Assembly (NCBI GenBank): GCA_017449025.1
Contig: JAFSKJ010000099.1
Span: 1 to 64,000, forward strand
DNA length: 64,000 nucleotides
DNA from: Prevotella sp.
GTDB taxonomy: Bacteria > Bacteroidota > Bacteroidia > Bacteroidales > Bacteroidaceae
Direction of reading: 5' to 3'
Shown: piece by piece, positions 49,714-59,126 of the stretch
Position numbering within the stretch: position 1 is the first letter of the stretch
Layout: each line of letters starts with the position of its first letter
The notes under the pieces: model-generated
What the model was told of the DNA's origin: nothing
The model's database searches: none
What the model saw: only the letters and a program-made list of their open reading frames with translations
Program-made: the position numbers and the translations under genes

Positions 49714-51858
49714 ATGCGCAATAATAGACTACAAACCACAGCGCCATCACTGCCCAGAAGCAGGATACTCATGTCGCTGCTGCTGACAGTGATGACTTCC
49801 GCCAGCCCCATGGCGGTTGCCGCCCGTCAACAGGCCGATGCCGACACCACACGGATAGCCAGCGAGCAACGGCTCGGCGAGGTGGTGGTCAGCGCCCAGG
49901 GTCCCACGCAGCGCGTGGGCAGCGTGCAGATAGGTGCTGAGCAGTTGCAGCTTAAGGAGCTGAAGAGTGCCCCGTCGCTGTTCGGCGAGCAGGATATTAT
50001 CAGGCAGGTACAGCTTTTGCCCGGCGTGAAGCAGGAGAGCGAGGCTTCGAGCGGATTCCAGGTGAGGGGCGGCACGTCGGTACAGAACCAGATTCTCTAC
50101 GACGATGCCTCTGTCTACAATGCCGGCCATGTGGGCGGACTCTTCTCGGCGTTCAACGCCGAGGCCATTGCTGCTGCCACCCTCTACAAAGGTGCTGCGC
50201 CGGCACAGTTCGGCGGTGCCTCGTCGGCGGTGCTCGACATGACGGCACGCACAGGCAGCAGACAGCGCCTGCGTGGCATGGCCAGCATAGGGCTGCTTTC
50301 GGCAAAGGGAGCCATTGAGGGGCCAATAAGGAAAGACAAGGGCGGCTTCCTGCTCTGCGCACGCCGCTCGTACATGGACGTCTTCCTGAGGCAGACCAAG
50401 GACTTCCGCGACAACACCATGTACTTCTACGACATTAACGCCAAGGCCGACTACCAGCTCTCTCCGCGCGACCAGCTGCTGCTGTCGTTCTTCACGGGCA
50501 CCGACCACATAGTAATGGACGACATGGTGGACATGCGCTGGACCAACCTCACCGCCTCGCTGCGGTGGATACACCAGCTGTCGGCCACAGCACATTCGCA
50601 GACCACCCTGCTCCACTCCACCTACAAGACCGACAACGGCTTCGACCTGCTGGGCATGAACTTCGCCTACACAGGCCACATCCGCCAGACAGGCCTGCAC
50701 CAGAACTTCCACCTGCCCATAGGCCGCCACACTATAGACGCTGGCCTGCAGTCGATGCTGATGAGCGTGAAGTCGGGCGAATGGCAGCAGATGAACCTGC
50801 ACGAGCGCGAGCAGCGCCGTGCATGGGACGCCAATGTGTGGGTGAACGACATTATCCGCCTCAGCCCGCAGTGGCAGCTGTCGGCCGGCGTCAGGATGAA
50901 CATATTCTCGGCCTTGGGAGGCTCCCCCTACTACGAGCTTGACGAGCAGGGCGAAATCATAAGCCTGATGAAACCAGAGAGCAGCGAGATGGTGAAGACC
51001 TACGTCACTCCCGAGCCGCGCCTGAGCCTCACCTACCAGCCCACGCCGACGCTAAGCGTCAAAGCCGGCTACAGCCGCTCGTCGCAGAACATCCACGCCC
51101 TTAGGAACCAGAGCACGTCGACCCCCTTCGACCGCTACACCCTGTCGAGCAACATCACCCGCCCCGAGACGGCTCACCAGCTGAGCGCCGGAGTGTTTGC
51201 CATGACACCCACTGGCAGCTACGACCTTTCGTTAGAGGGTTACTACCGCCGGGTGAGCGACGTGCTCGACTACCGCGACGGCAAGGGCTTCAGCTCAGAG
51301 ATAGAGATTGAGCGCCTTGTCTTAGGCGGCAAAGGGCGAAGCTATGGCCTTGAGCTATGCCTGAGAAAGAACAGCGGCCGCCTGACAGGATGGCTGGCGT
51401 ACACGCTGTCGTGGTCGGAGACGAAAATAGACGGTGTGAATCAGGGACGGTGGTACTGGGCGTCGAACGACCGACGCCACGACCTTGACCTTGTGGTAGC
51501 ATACAAGCTCTCAAACCGCTGGGTGCTCAACGCCACATGGATATACTATTCAGGACAGGCTTTCACCGCCCCCAGCGGCAAGTACCTGTTAGAAAACGAC
51601 TGGGTGTACTACTACTCTGAGCGCAACGGATACCGAACACCTTCCACCCACCGCCTCGACGTGGGAGCAATACGCACCACACGCACACCGAAGACAGGCA
51701 CCGTGAGGGAGTGGGCGTTCGGCATATACAACCTCTACAACCGCTACAACCCCTTCCTCATAAGCTTCGAGGACAGCGAGGACGGAGCCAGGACAAAGGC
51801 CAAGAAATACAGTCTCTTCGGCATCGTGCCATCAGTATCCTACACCGTGAAGTTCTAA
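49714..51858 (+). CDS. TonB-dependent receptor (DUF4249-associated)
   Basis: Outer-membrane receptor of 714 residues with a signal region (ILMSLLLTVMTSASPMAVAA). A short pre-plug part (RLGEVVVSAQG) leads to a plug domain, GEQDIIRQVQLLPGVKQ and GFQVRGGTSVQNQILYDD near residues 85-135. A beta-barrel ends in VPSVSYTVKF, a typical outer-membrane terminal strand. The N-terminal CarboxypepD_reg domain common in such receptors is missing. It is followed 10 bases later by a DUF4249 lipoprotein, the usual partner. The ligand is unknown. It is divergent from the sigma/FecR/receptor unit. Confidence 0.9.
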   Translation: MRNNRLQTTAPSLPRSRILMSLLLTVMTSASPMAVAARQQADADTTRIASEQRLGEVVVSAQGPTQRVGSVQIGAEQLQLKELKSAPSLFGEQDIIRQVQLLPGVKQESEASSGFQVRGGTSVQNQILYDDASVYNAGHVGGLFSAFNAEAIAAATLYKGAAPAQFGGASSAVLDMTARTGSRQRLRGMASIGLLSAKGAIEGPIRKDKGGFLLCARRSYMDVFLRQTKDFRDNTMYFYDINAKADYQLSPRDQLLLSFFTGTDHIVMDDMVDMRWTNLTASLRWIHQLSATAHSQTTLLHSTYKTDNGFDLLGMNFAYTGHIRQTGLHQNFHLPIGRHTIDAGLQSMLMSVKSGEWQQMNLHEREQRRAWDANVWVNDIIRLSPQWQLSAGVRMNIFSALGGSPYYELDEQGEIISLMKPESSEMVKTYVTPEPRLSLTYQPTPTLSVKAGYSRSSQNIHALRNQSTSTPFDRYTLSSNITRPETAHQLSAGVFAMTPTGSYDLSLEGYYRRVSDVLDYRDGKGFSSEIEIERLVLGGKGRSYGLELCLRKNSGRLTGWLAYTLSWSETKIDGVNQGRWYWASNDRRHDLDLVVAYKLSNRWVLNATWIYYSGQAFTAPSGKYLLENDWVYYYSERNGYRTPSTHRLDVGAIRTTRTPKTGTVREWAFGIYNLYNRYNPFLISFEDSEDGARTKAKKYSLFGIVPSVSYTVKF

Positions 51859-51868
51859 AGACAACGAC

Positions 51869-52711
51869 ATGAGCATGACAAAGCACAACATACTGGCAAC
51901 CACGCTGTGGGCACTGCTGACACTTACCGCCACCACAGCCTGCGAGCACGAAATGGACATTGACTACCACCAGTCGGAGCCGCGCTACGTGGTGGAAGCC
52001 TCGCTCACCGAGGAAATGACGCAAGTCCACATCACCAGCACGCGCCCCATGAGCGGCGGCAACACAGAGGAATACATAAGCGACGCCCAGGTGGTGGTGA
52101 CAGGCGACGACGGCACCCGCGACACGGCCATATACGCCAACAAAGGCTACTATCTGGCTGCCACAAGGGGCATAGCAGGACACACGTATAAGTTAGAGGT
52201 GAATGCCGGCGGGCAGAGGTTCACCTCCACGTCGACCATGCAGCGCAAGCCCGTGATGAGCCAGTGCCGCTTTGTGTGGAAGAAGATAATGTCGCTGAAG
52301 ATGCTGTTCATAGACCTGAAAATTGAGGACTTTGCCAACGAGACGAACTACTACTACGTGCACGTCTACCGCAATGACTACAGCTACCGCTGGGCGGTGA
52401 TACGCGACAATGGCAACCCCGACGGAGACCTGCAACAGCTGTTCAGCTGCTGCACCGACGAGAACCTGAACAAGGAAGGCAGCTCAGAGGCAGACACCGA
52501 CGTGATGTGCGAGGGCGACCGCATACGCTTGGAGATAAGGGCTATCGACCGCCGCGCCTACGACTACCTTGCGTCGATGGAGCGGATGTCGAGCACCGGC
52601 ACCAACCCCATTGACAACTTCGACGGCGGCTGCTTAGGCTATTTCTCAGCCTACAGCCAGCTAACCCGCTACTTTGTGTTCAGAGAGAAGAACATAGAGG
52701 AAGATGAATAG
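51869..52711 (+). CDS. DUF4249 lipoprotein
   Basis: A 280-residue lipoprotein-like protein with a signal sequence (LATTLWALLTLTATTACEHE, lipobox TTAC). A beta-sandwich part (YVVEASLTEEMTQVHITSTR) is followed by a C-terminal region with YLASMERMSSTGTNPIDNFD, GGCLGYFSAYS and VFREKN, typical of DUF4249. Such proteins are encoded next to TonB receptors in Bacteroidetes and are thought to be surface-exposed partners. It probably shares the receptor's transcript. It converges on the lipocalin-like gene with a 3-base gap. Confidence 0.85.
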   Translation: MSMTKHNILATTLWALLTLTATTACEHEMDIDYHQSEPRYVVEASLTEEMTQVHITSTRPMSGGNTEEYISDAQVVVTGDDGTRDTAIYANKGYYLAATRGIAGHTYKLEVNAGGQRFTSTSTMQRKPVMSQCRFVWKKIMSLKMLFIDLKIEDFANETNYYYVHVYRNDYSYRWAVIRDNGNPDGDLQQLFSCCTDENLNKEGSSEADTDVMCEGDRIRLEIRAIDRRAYDYLASMERMSSTGTNPIDNFDGGCLGYFSAYSQLTRYFVFREKNIEEDE

Positions 52712-52714
52712 GGG

Positions 52715-53131
52715 TCACTGCCTGAGCAGGGTGACGGTGATGCGGCTGTGGCTCTCCTCGTCCTTGTAGCTCAGGGTAAGCGAACGCTCGGCCACCGACA
52801 TCACCTCGCACAACAGGCGACGGGTAACATCGCCGACAGTGTCGCGGTAATAAAGGGTGACGGAATCGTCTGAGGCCGAATATGTGCCGCCATCGGTGCT
52901 GCCGTCGGGCAGGACAACGGTGAAAAGGCCATCGGCAGTGAATGTCACTTGCTGCAGGTTGATGACAGTGCCTTCGGGCACGTTGACGCCCTCAACGCTG
53001 TAGCTGTCGAGAGTCCATGAGCCGACAATGACCTCGGCGGTATTGAGCTTGTCGTCGCTGCTGCACGACGAGAGCACTCCGAAAACCGTCAGCATAAGCA
53101 GCAGGGCTGAGAAGATACGGATATGTTTCAT
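52715..53131 (-). CDS. Lipocalin-like lipoprotein
   Basis: A 138-residue lipoprotein (MKHIRIFSALLLMLTVFGVL, lipobox LSSC). It has a lipocalin-like start VGSWTLDSYSVEG and eight or so short strands (VTFTADGLFTVVLPDGS, GTYSASDDSVTLYY, LTLSYKDEESHSRITVTLL). Proteins of this kind are common in Bacteroidales with no known ligand. It is transcribed alone, tail to tail with the DUF4249 gene. No clear promoter is visible in the AT-rich 53132-53247 gap. Confidence 0.7.
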   Translation of the reverse strand: MKHIRIFSALLLMLTVFGVLSSCSSDDKLNTAEVIVGSWTLDSYSVEGVNVPEGTVINLQQVTFTADGLFTVVLPDGSTDGGTYSASDDSVTLYYRDTVGDVTRRLLCEVMSVAERSLTLSYKDEESHSRITVTLLRQ

Positions 53132-53259
53132 AGATGTTTCTGTTTTGCGCCTGCAAACTTACACAAAAAAAACGAAAGCCACGCCTATAATGAGATAAAA
53201 AATAGGCAAAAGAGAGTAAAAAACGATTAATTAACATACACAAGAGCATGATTAAGAAC

Positions 53260-55338
53260 ATGAAAACAACCAGAATCATGGCGATGGCAGCCCTGATGAC
53301 AGCTACGCTGACCAACGCCAACGCACAGCTCAACGGCAACGGCTACTACCGTGTGCTGAACGCTGAGACAGAACGCTACCTGACACTTACCAACGACAGG
53401 CTTGGCAACAGCCTGGCGGCGGCATTCACCGCCCTGGTCACCGTCAGGGGCTTCGACAACGTGGTTAACGACCCCGCCTCCATACTCTACATACGTTCGG
53501 CAGGCGGAAACAATTACGACATCGTGGCCCAGGGCGTTGACTCATACGTGCTCGCCGAAGGCTACCATGTAAAGATAGCAAGCGCAGGCAGCAACACCTA
53601 CAACTGCTATGCCAGCGACCCCGTCCTGGGCGTGGTGTCGTACTACCTCGGAGACAATGTGAAAGAGGGCAGCGTCAAGAGCCAGGCCGACACCGACGGT
53701 TCGGCGCGAAAATGGTACATACTGCCTGTGAACACAGAGGCAGACAAGTGCTTCGGATTCAAACCCGAAGTTGACGACAACTCAGGATATTACTACACCA
53801 CCTGCTACGCATCGTTCCCCTTCAGACCCGTCGACGACATCAAGGTGTACTACGTGGACGAGATGGCAGACGGCTACGCCCTGATGCGCGAGATAACAGG
53901 CGATGTGCCCGCAGCCACGCCAGTGATTATACGCTGTTCGTCGAAAAACCCGTCGCAAAACCGCGCAATGCCCCTTGCCTCGTCGTCGGCAACCGTCAGC
54001 GGCAACCTGCTCAGCGGAGTATACTTCAACAAGACCACCAGCGCCAACCCCAACTACACCCCATACGACATGAACACCATGCGAGTGATAGGCGAAACGT
54101 CGGGCGACGTGGCCATGACCACGTCGAACATCTTCCGCCTGCCGGCAAACAAGGCGTACCTGCCCGTCACTTCCGGCGAGGCAGACAACATAAGGCTCAT
54201 CACCCACGAGGAGTATGAGAAGTTGCACCCGGAGGCAGAAAAGCCCGTCACCGTTACGGCATACAACGTGGTACGCTACTACGGCGAGGAGAACCCCTCG
54301 CTCGCCTTCACAACGGCCGGAGGCACACTCAAAGGAATGCCGGAGGTGACATGTGAGGCCACTGCCACATCGCCGGTGGGAGAATACCCCATCACCTTCA
54401 AGACCGGCACCGTAACCAACAATCAGGTAACCTTCGTCGAGGGCACTCTCACCGTGCTGCCAGCAAGGCTTAGTGCACGCCTCAGCGATGCTTACCGCCT
54501 CGAGGGGCAGGACGACCCTGAATGGGAGTTTACCTACTCTGGATTCGTGAACAATGAGGACGAGAGTGTCATCACCACGAAACCCACAGTGGAGACCACT
54601 GCCATCAAGGACAGCCCCGCAGGAGTGTACGAGGCATACGGCACCGGCGGCGAGGCTGCCAACTATGAATTTGCATACAACACGGCCACATTCGAGGTGT
54701 ACAGCAAGACCATCACTGCCAACAGCTACACCCGCGAGTATGGCGAGGAAAACCCTGCATTTGATTACTCGCCCGTGCAGCCCAAGGGCACTCCTGAGTT
54801 GTCGTGCAAAGCCACAGAAGACTCACCAGTAGGCACTTACACCATTCTGCTCAACCAAGGCACCATACCAGTGGACGGCATTGAATATGTGGAAGGCACT
54901 CTCACCATCACCCCGGCAGAGCTGACGGTAACCGTGGCCGACGAAGAGATAGAGATGGGCGAGGAGATACCAGCCTTCAAGCTCTCGTATGAAGGATGGA
55001 AGAACGGCGAAGACGAAAGCGTGCTCGACAAGAAGCCCACGGCAACCACCGAGGCAACAGCGGAAAGCGCCATGGGCGACTACCCGATAACCATCAGCGG
55101 CGGCGAGGCAAAGAACTACACCTTCAGATACATACCCGGCAACCTGCACGTGAAAGAGTCGTCAGGCATTGCCAACATCGAGGCCGACGGCAAGATCTAC
55201 GATGTCTACACTCTTGGCGGACAGCTCGTGGCACGCAAGAAGACCGTCAGCCAGCTGCCGGAGGGTGTCTACCTGCTCCGCAGCATCGCTGCCGGAAGCA
55301 CTGCCAAGGCAAAGAAAGTGGTGGTGTCAGCAAGATGA
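53260..55338 (+). CDS. Secreted MBG-repeat protein with sorting-type tail
   Basis: I favour 53260 (MKTTRIMAMAALMTATLTNA, signal peptide); 53248 is an in-frame alternative. The 692-residue protein has a beta-rich N-terminal region of about 300 residues of unknown fold. About four MBG-type repeats follow, each with a YGEENPxF/GQDDPEWEF opening and a VEGTLTI closing (for example EYGEENPAFDYSPVQPKGTP). The end, YDVYTLGGQLVARKKT with LPEGVYLLRS, resembles type A sorting tails. MBG repeats are found in bacterial adhesins, so a surface role is likely. It stands between two peptidase or lipoprotein genes without clear linkage. Confidence 0.82.
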   Translation: MKTTRIMAMAALMTATLTNANAQLNGNGYYRVLNAETERYLTLTNDRLGNSLAAAFTALVTVRGFDNVVNDPASILYIRSAGGNNYDIVAQGVDSYVLAEGYHVKIASAGSNTYNCYASDPVLGVVSYYLGDNVKEGSVKSQADTDGSARKWYILPVNTEADKCFGFKPEVDDNSGYYYTTCYASFPFRPVDDIKVYYVDEMADGYALMREITGDVPAATPVIIRCSSKNPSQNRAMPLASSSATVSGNLLSGVYFNKTTSANPNYTPYDMNTMRVIGETSGDVAMTTSNIFRLPANKAYLPVTSGEADNIRLITHEEYEKLHPEAEKPVTVTAYNVVRYYGEENPSLAFTTAGGTLKGMPEVTCEATATSPVGEYPITFKTGTVTNNQVTFVEGTLTVLPARLSARLSDAYRLEGQDDPEWEFTYSGFVNNEDESVITTKPTVETTAIKDSPAGVYEAYGTGGEAANYEFAYNTATFEVYSKTITANSYTREYGEENPAFDYSPVQPKGTPELSCKATEDSPVGTYTILLNQGTIPVDGIEYVEGTLTITPAELTVTVADEEIEMGEEIPAFKLSYEGWKNGEDESVLDKKPTATTEATAESAMGDYPITISGGEAKNYTFRYIPGNLHVKESSGIANIEADGKIYDVYTLGGQLVARKKTVSQLPEGVYLLRSIAAGSTAKAKKVVVSAR

Positions 55339-55365
55339 TTCATGGACAACTAACCAATAACTATT

Positions 55366-56760
55366 ATGTTCAGCAAAGAAACCTATATCAAGCGCAGGGC
55401 AGAGCTGAAGAAGCTCGTGGGAGAAGGAGTCATAGTGCTCTTCGGCAACAACGAGTCACCCTGCAACTATCCTGCCAACGGCTACACCCCGTTCCGCCAG
55501 GACTCTACGTTCATCTATTACTTCGGACAACACCGCGACGGGCTGGTGGGAGTAATCGACATTGACAACGACGAGGAATGGCTCATCGGCGACGACATCG
55601 ACATCGAGGACATTGTGTGGATGGGATTCGTGCCGTCGGTGGCCGACCTCGCTGCGGAGGTGGGTATCAGCAAGACCGCCCCGATGGCGCAGCTCAGTAA
55701 GGTATGTAGCGATAGTACCGCGACAAACAGGACCGTCCATTTCCTGCCGCCCTACCGCCACGACACCAAAATCCAGATCATGGACCTCACGGGCATACAC
55801 CCCTCGAAGCAGAAAGAGGCCGCCTCGCTGCCGCTGATAAAGGCTGTGGTGAAGATGCGCGCCACGAAGAGCGCCGAGGAGATTGCATACATCGAGGCTG
55901 CATGCGACGTGGGCTACGTCATGCACACCACCGCCCAGATGCTGATAAAGCCCGGAGTCACCGAGCGCTTCGTGGCCGGACAGGTGGATGGCATAGCCCG
56001 CTCGTTAGCACAGGGCAACAGCTTTGGAACCATCTTCTCGCAGCACGGCGAGATTATGCACGGCTCACCGTCGGACACCATGCTGGAAGACGGCAGACTG
56101 GTGCTCTGCGATGCCGGATGCGAGCTTAACGACTACTGTTCCGACCACACGCGAACCATGCCGGTAAACGGCCACTTCAGCCAGCGTCAGTCGGAAATCT
56201 ACAGCATTGTGGAGGAGTGTCACGACTACGTGCTCAAGGTGGCTAAGCCCGGAGTGAAGTACCAGGACGTACACTTCGCCGTATGCCGCCTGATGACAGA
56301 GAGGCTGAAAGAGCTCGGACTCATGAATGGCGACACGGACGAGGCCGTAAGAGCCGGAGCACACGCCATGTTCCTGCCACACGGACTGGGGCACATGATG
56401 GGCATGGACGTACACGACATGGAAGGCCTGGGACAAATCTACGTAGGCTTTGACGACGAGACGCGCCCCAACCTCGAGCAGTTCGGCACCAACTGCCTCC
56501 GCATGGGCCGCCGTCTGGAGCCAGGCTTTGTGGTCACCGACGAGCCGGGCATTTACTTCATACCACACCTCATTGACCTGTGGCGCAGCGAGAACCACTG
56601 CGCCGACTTCCTGAACTTCGACCGCATAGAGGAGTACAAGGACTTCGGAGGCATACGCATCGAGGACGACCTGCTCATCACCTCCGACGGCTGCCGCTTC
56701 CTCGGACAGAAGCGCATACCCTACCATCCTGCTGAGCTCGAGGCCTTCATGGCCAAATAA
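55366..56760 (+). CDS. Aminopeptidase P family metallopeptidase (M24)
   Basis: Cytoplasmic X-Pro aminopeptidase-like enzyme of 464 residues. The N-terminal creatinase-like domain (about 1-175) is followed by the pita-bread domain. Metal ligands are visible in LVLCDAGCELNDYCSDHTRT (two Asp), the HGLGHMMGMDVHD segment (His), VVTDEPGIYF (Glu) and GGIRIEDDLL (Glu). The N-terminus EGVIVLFGNNESPCNYPANG is typical of the Bacteroidetes group. It has no signal peptide. It follows the MBG-repeat gene by 27 bases. Confidence 0.92.
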   Translation: MFSKETYIKRRAELKKLVGEGVIVLFGNNESPCNYPANGYTPFRQDSTFIYYFGQHRDGLVGVIDIDNDEEWLIGDDIDIEDIVWMGFVPSVADLAAEVGISKTAPMAQLSKVCSDSTATNRTVHFLPPYRHDTKIQIMDLTGIHPSKQKEAASLPLIKAVVKMRATKSAEEIAYIEAACDVGYVMHTTAQMLIKPGVTERFVAGQVDGIARSLAQGNSFGTIFSQHGEIMHGSPSDTMLEDGRLVLCDAGCELNDYCSDHTRTMPVNGHFSQRQSEIYSIVEECHDYVLKVAKPGVKYQDVHFAVCRLMTERLKELGLMNGDTDEAVRAGAHAMFLPHGLGHMMGMDVHDMEGLGQIYVGFDDETRPNLEQFGTNCLRMGRRLEPGFVVTDEPGIYFIPHLIDLWRSENHCADFLNFDRIEEYKDFGGIRIEDDLLITSDGCRFLGQKRIPYHPAELEAFMAK

Positions 56761-56880
56761 AACGACAACTATGACAACTAAGACAACAGGCTACGCACAG
56801 AAACCTAAAGAAAAAAGTTGTCTTAGTTGTCAAGGTTGTCGCTAAACAAGAACATAATTGTTGTATTTAATAAAAGCATA

Positions 56881-58086
56881 ATGAAAAGAATCGTTACTTT
56901 TGCACTCATGGCCATAGTGGTCGTCAGTGCCGGCGCAGCCAAGAAGAAGGAGGCGTCCAAGAACCAGAACAAGCCAGTGTTCACAGTAGTGAAGGAGAAC
57001 CCCATCACCTCCATCAAGGACCAGAACCGCTCTGGCACCTGCTGGGACTACAGCACCATCAGCTTCTTCGAGGCCGAGATACTGAAAGCCACAGGCAAGA
57101 CCTACGACCTCTGCGAGTCGTTCGTTGCCAACAAGACCTATATGGACCGTGCCATACAGGTGGTGCGCTACCACGGCGACTGCCAGTTCGCTCAGGGCGG
57201 CTCTGCCGAGGACGTGCTCGCAACCATGAAGAAGTACGGCATCTGCCCCGAGGACGCGATGCCATTCCCCGGCTCGCTCTACGGCGACTCTCTCAACAAC
57301 TTCAATGAGTTCTTCTCGCTGCTCGAGCCATACGTGGCTGCCGTTGCTAAGAGTTCTGCAAAGAAAATCTCCAGCCAGTGGAAGGTTGGCTTGCAGGGAA
57401 TTCTCGACGCATACCTCGGCAAATGCCCTGAGGAGTTCGAATATGAGGGCAAGACCTACACACCGCAGAAGTTCGTAAAGAGCCTCGGCATCAACCTCGA
57501 CGACTACGTGTCCATCACCAGCTACACACACCACCCCTTCTACACCACCTTCGCCGTTGAGGTGCAGGACAACTGGCGCTTCCCGCTCAGCTACAACCTG
57601 CCTATGGACGAGATGATGCAGGTCATAGACAATGCCGTAAACGAGGGCTACACCATTGCCTGGGGCGGCGACGTGTCGGAAGACGGGTTCACGCGCAAGG
57701 GACTGGCATACGCCATCGACACCAAGCAGACACAGAGCCTGGCTGGCAGCGACATGGCCAAGTGGCTGAAGCTGGACAAGCAGAAGAAAACCAACATCAT
57801 AGACTCCTTGGGCTACAAGGTGCCCGAGGTGGTGGCCACGCAGGAGATGCGCCAGGAGCGCTTCGACAACTGGGAGCTTACCGACGACCACGGCATGCTC
57901 ATCTACGGCATTGCCAAGGACCAGGCCGGCAAGGAATACTATATGGTGAAGAACTCTTGGGGAGAGAGCGGCGACTACAAGGGCATCTGGTACATGACCA
58001 AGACCTTCATTGCAGCCAACACCATGGACTTCCTCATCAACAAGAACGCCATCCCCGCCAACATACGCAAGAAGCTGGGTCTGTAA
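56881..58086 (+). CDS. Secreted C1 peptidase (bleomycin hydrolase/aminopeptidase C type)
   Basis: Papain-fold cysteine peptidase of 401 residues. I chose 56881 (MKRIVTFALMAIVVVSAGAA, signal peptide) over the upstream ATG at 56827. The catalytic Cys is in DQNRSGTCWDYSTISFFEAE near residue 46, the His in DDHGMLIYG and the Asn in YMVKNSWGES. The long insert between them is typical of aminopeptidase C and bleomycin hydrolase. Most homologues outside Bacteroidetes are cytoplasmic, but this one is predicted to be exported. It is followed by a strong bidirectional terminator. Confidence 0.9.
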   Translation: MKRIVTFALMAIVVVSAGAAKKKEASKNQNKPVFTVVKENPITSIKDQNRSGTCWDYSTISFFEAEILKATGKTYDLCESFVANKTYMDRAIQVVRYHGDCQFAQGGSAEDVLATMKKYGICPEDAMPFPGSLYGDSLNNFNEFFSLLEPYVAAVAKSSAKKISSQWKVGLQGILDAYLGKCPEEFEYEGKTYTPQKFVKSLGINLDDYVSITSYTHHPFYTTFAVEVQDNWRFPLSYNLPMDEMMQVIDNAVNEGYTIAWGGDVSEDGFTRKGLAYAIDTKQTQSLAGSDMAKWLKLDKQKKTNIIDSLGYKVPEVVATQEMRQERFDNWELTDDHGMLIYGIAKDQAGKEYYMVKNSWGESGDYKGIWYMTKTFIAANTMDFLINKNAIPANIRKKLGL

Positions 58087-58153
58087 GCCTCGCGCGCGCA
58101 TACATTATATAATATGTATACCAGCTTGCCGCCAAGGCAACATGTCATAAACG

Positions 58154-58183
58154 CAAATGGCCTCCCAACTGGGAGGCCATTTG
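58154..58183. terminator. Bidirectional terminator
   Basis: CAAATGGCCTCCC (58154-58166) pairs perfectly with GGGAGGCCATTTG (58171-58183) around AACT. It lies between the convergent peptidase and OmpH-like genes. Confidence 0.85.
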
Positions 58184-58194
58184 TGTTGTATTGC

Positions 58195-58815
58195 TTATTT
58201 CTTTTCTGCTTTGTCTGTCTTCTTGGCTTCTGCCTTCTTGGCTGGCTTGTAGCGCTTGTTCAGTCCGTTTATCACGTCTTGGGTAATGTCGTAGCGGCTG
58301 TCAGCCCATAGGATATTGTCGCCGGCCTTCGAGAGCACCATGTCATAGTGCTTGTCGGCAATGTATGCGGCAAGGAAGTGGCTGAGAGAGTCGCGAAGAG
58401 CCTCATTGAACTCCTGCGTCTCCTTGGCAAGCTCGCCCTCAAGGCGTGCCTGCAGCTCCTGCAGGTCGCGCTGCTGGCGCTCAATGGCAGCCTGCACGCC
58501 CTCTGCCTGCTCACGGCTCTGGAAACCGTTGTTGGCAAGCTTCTGCTGGAAATTGTTAACGGCAGCCTGAAGCTGGTTGCCCTTCTGCGTCAGGGTGTTG
58601 CGGGCATTGTTGCTCTTCTTCTCAAGTGTAACGCTGTAGTCCTTGGCAAAGTTGTACTGCGTCATCAGTGAGTCTACCTCGACATATGCAATCTTGAGAC
58701 CATTGGTAGAGTCGTTCTTGCCGGAAACAGGTTTGTCGTCCATCTTTGGACTGGCATTGTTGCACGAAACCATCAAAGCTGCGATGGCCAGTACGCTAAC
58801 GATGTAGTTTTTCAT
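58195..58815 (-). CDS. OmpH/Skp-family lipoprotein
   Basis: A 206-residue protein with a lipoprotein signal (MKNYIVSVLAIAALMVSC). The rest is a long helical coiled coil (about 55-150, VTLEKKSNNARNTLTQKGNQ ... AAIERQQRDLQELQARLEGE) followed by a compact C-terminal part (YIADKHYDMVLSKAGDNILW). This is the OmpH/Skp plan of periplasmic chaperones for outer-membrane proteins. The lipid anchor is a variation. I chose 58815 over 58863, which would place 16 residues before the signal. The 71-residue membrane protein gene lies 16 bases upstream. Confidence 0.85.
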   Translation of the reverse strand: MKNYIVSVLAIAALMVSCNNASPKMDDKPVSGKNDSTNGLKIAYVEVDSLMTQYNFAKDYSVTLEKKSNNARNTLTQKGNQLQAAVNNFQQKLANNGFQSREQAEGVQAAIERQQRDLQELQARLEGELAKETQEFNEALRDSLSHFLAAYIADKHYDMVLSKAGDNILWADSRYDITQDVINGLNKRYKPAKKAEAKKTDKAEKK

Positions 58816-58831
58816 CTTAAAAAAGTATTTT

Positions 58832-59047
58832 TTATTTGTTATCTGTTCGTTCACTGACGGCATACTTGCTTTTCCTGCGCATCTCGCGGTCCTGATCCAT
58901 CACACAATGTATACCACGCTCACGCATGGCTTCACTGTCGTGGATATGCTGCGAAGCGAAACTGCCATTCTTGCGCAAAATCACCTTTATGCACAAAAAT
59001 ACCATTGCTATAGCAATTATTAACGTGGTAGATAGCAGTATTTCCAT
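58832..59047 (-). CDS. Small conserved single-pass membrane protein
   Basis: A 71-residue protein with one N-terminal helix (MEILLSTTLIIAIAMVFLCI). A polar part follows (KVILRKNGSFASQHIHDSEA, then MRERGIHCVMDQDREMRR). The pattern 'hydrophobic helix - KNG.F...HI..S.AM..RGI.C...QDRE' looks like a small protein I associate with many Bacteroidales, but I cannot name a family. The single Cys and the HI motif might bind metal. It has its own -7 box and is followed 16 bases later by the OmpH-like gene. Confidence 0.6.
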   Translation of the reverse strand: MEILLSTTLIIAIAMVFLCIKVILRKNGSFASQHIHDSEAMRERGIHCVMDQDREMRRKSKYAVSERTDNK

Positions 59048-59056
59048 CTTTTTTAT

Positions 59057-59064
59057 TACTTTTG
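59057..59064 (+). promoter_or_regulatory. -7 box for pepD
   Basis: TACTTTTG matches the consensus, 62 bases before the ATG at 59127. It argues against the longer frame that begins at 58926. Confidence 0.4.
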
Positions 59065-59070
59065 CGGGTG

Positions 59071-59078
59071 CAAAGGTA
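59071..59078 (-). promoter_or_regulatory. -7 box for the small membrane protein-ompH unit
   Basis: CAAAGGTA reads TACCTTTG on the minus strand, 24 bases before the start at 59047. It lies within 7 bases of the opposing pepD box, so the two promoters may interfere. Confidence 0.5.
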
Positions 59079-59126
59079 CGAATAAAAAATCAAACAATAA
59101 ACATTAAACACAAAAAATACCGTAAA

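Noticed and set aside
56842..58101. 419-codon minus-strand frame opposite the C1 peptidase
   Set aside because: It is the antisense shadow of a well-supported gene.
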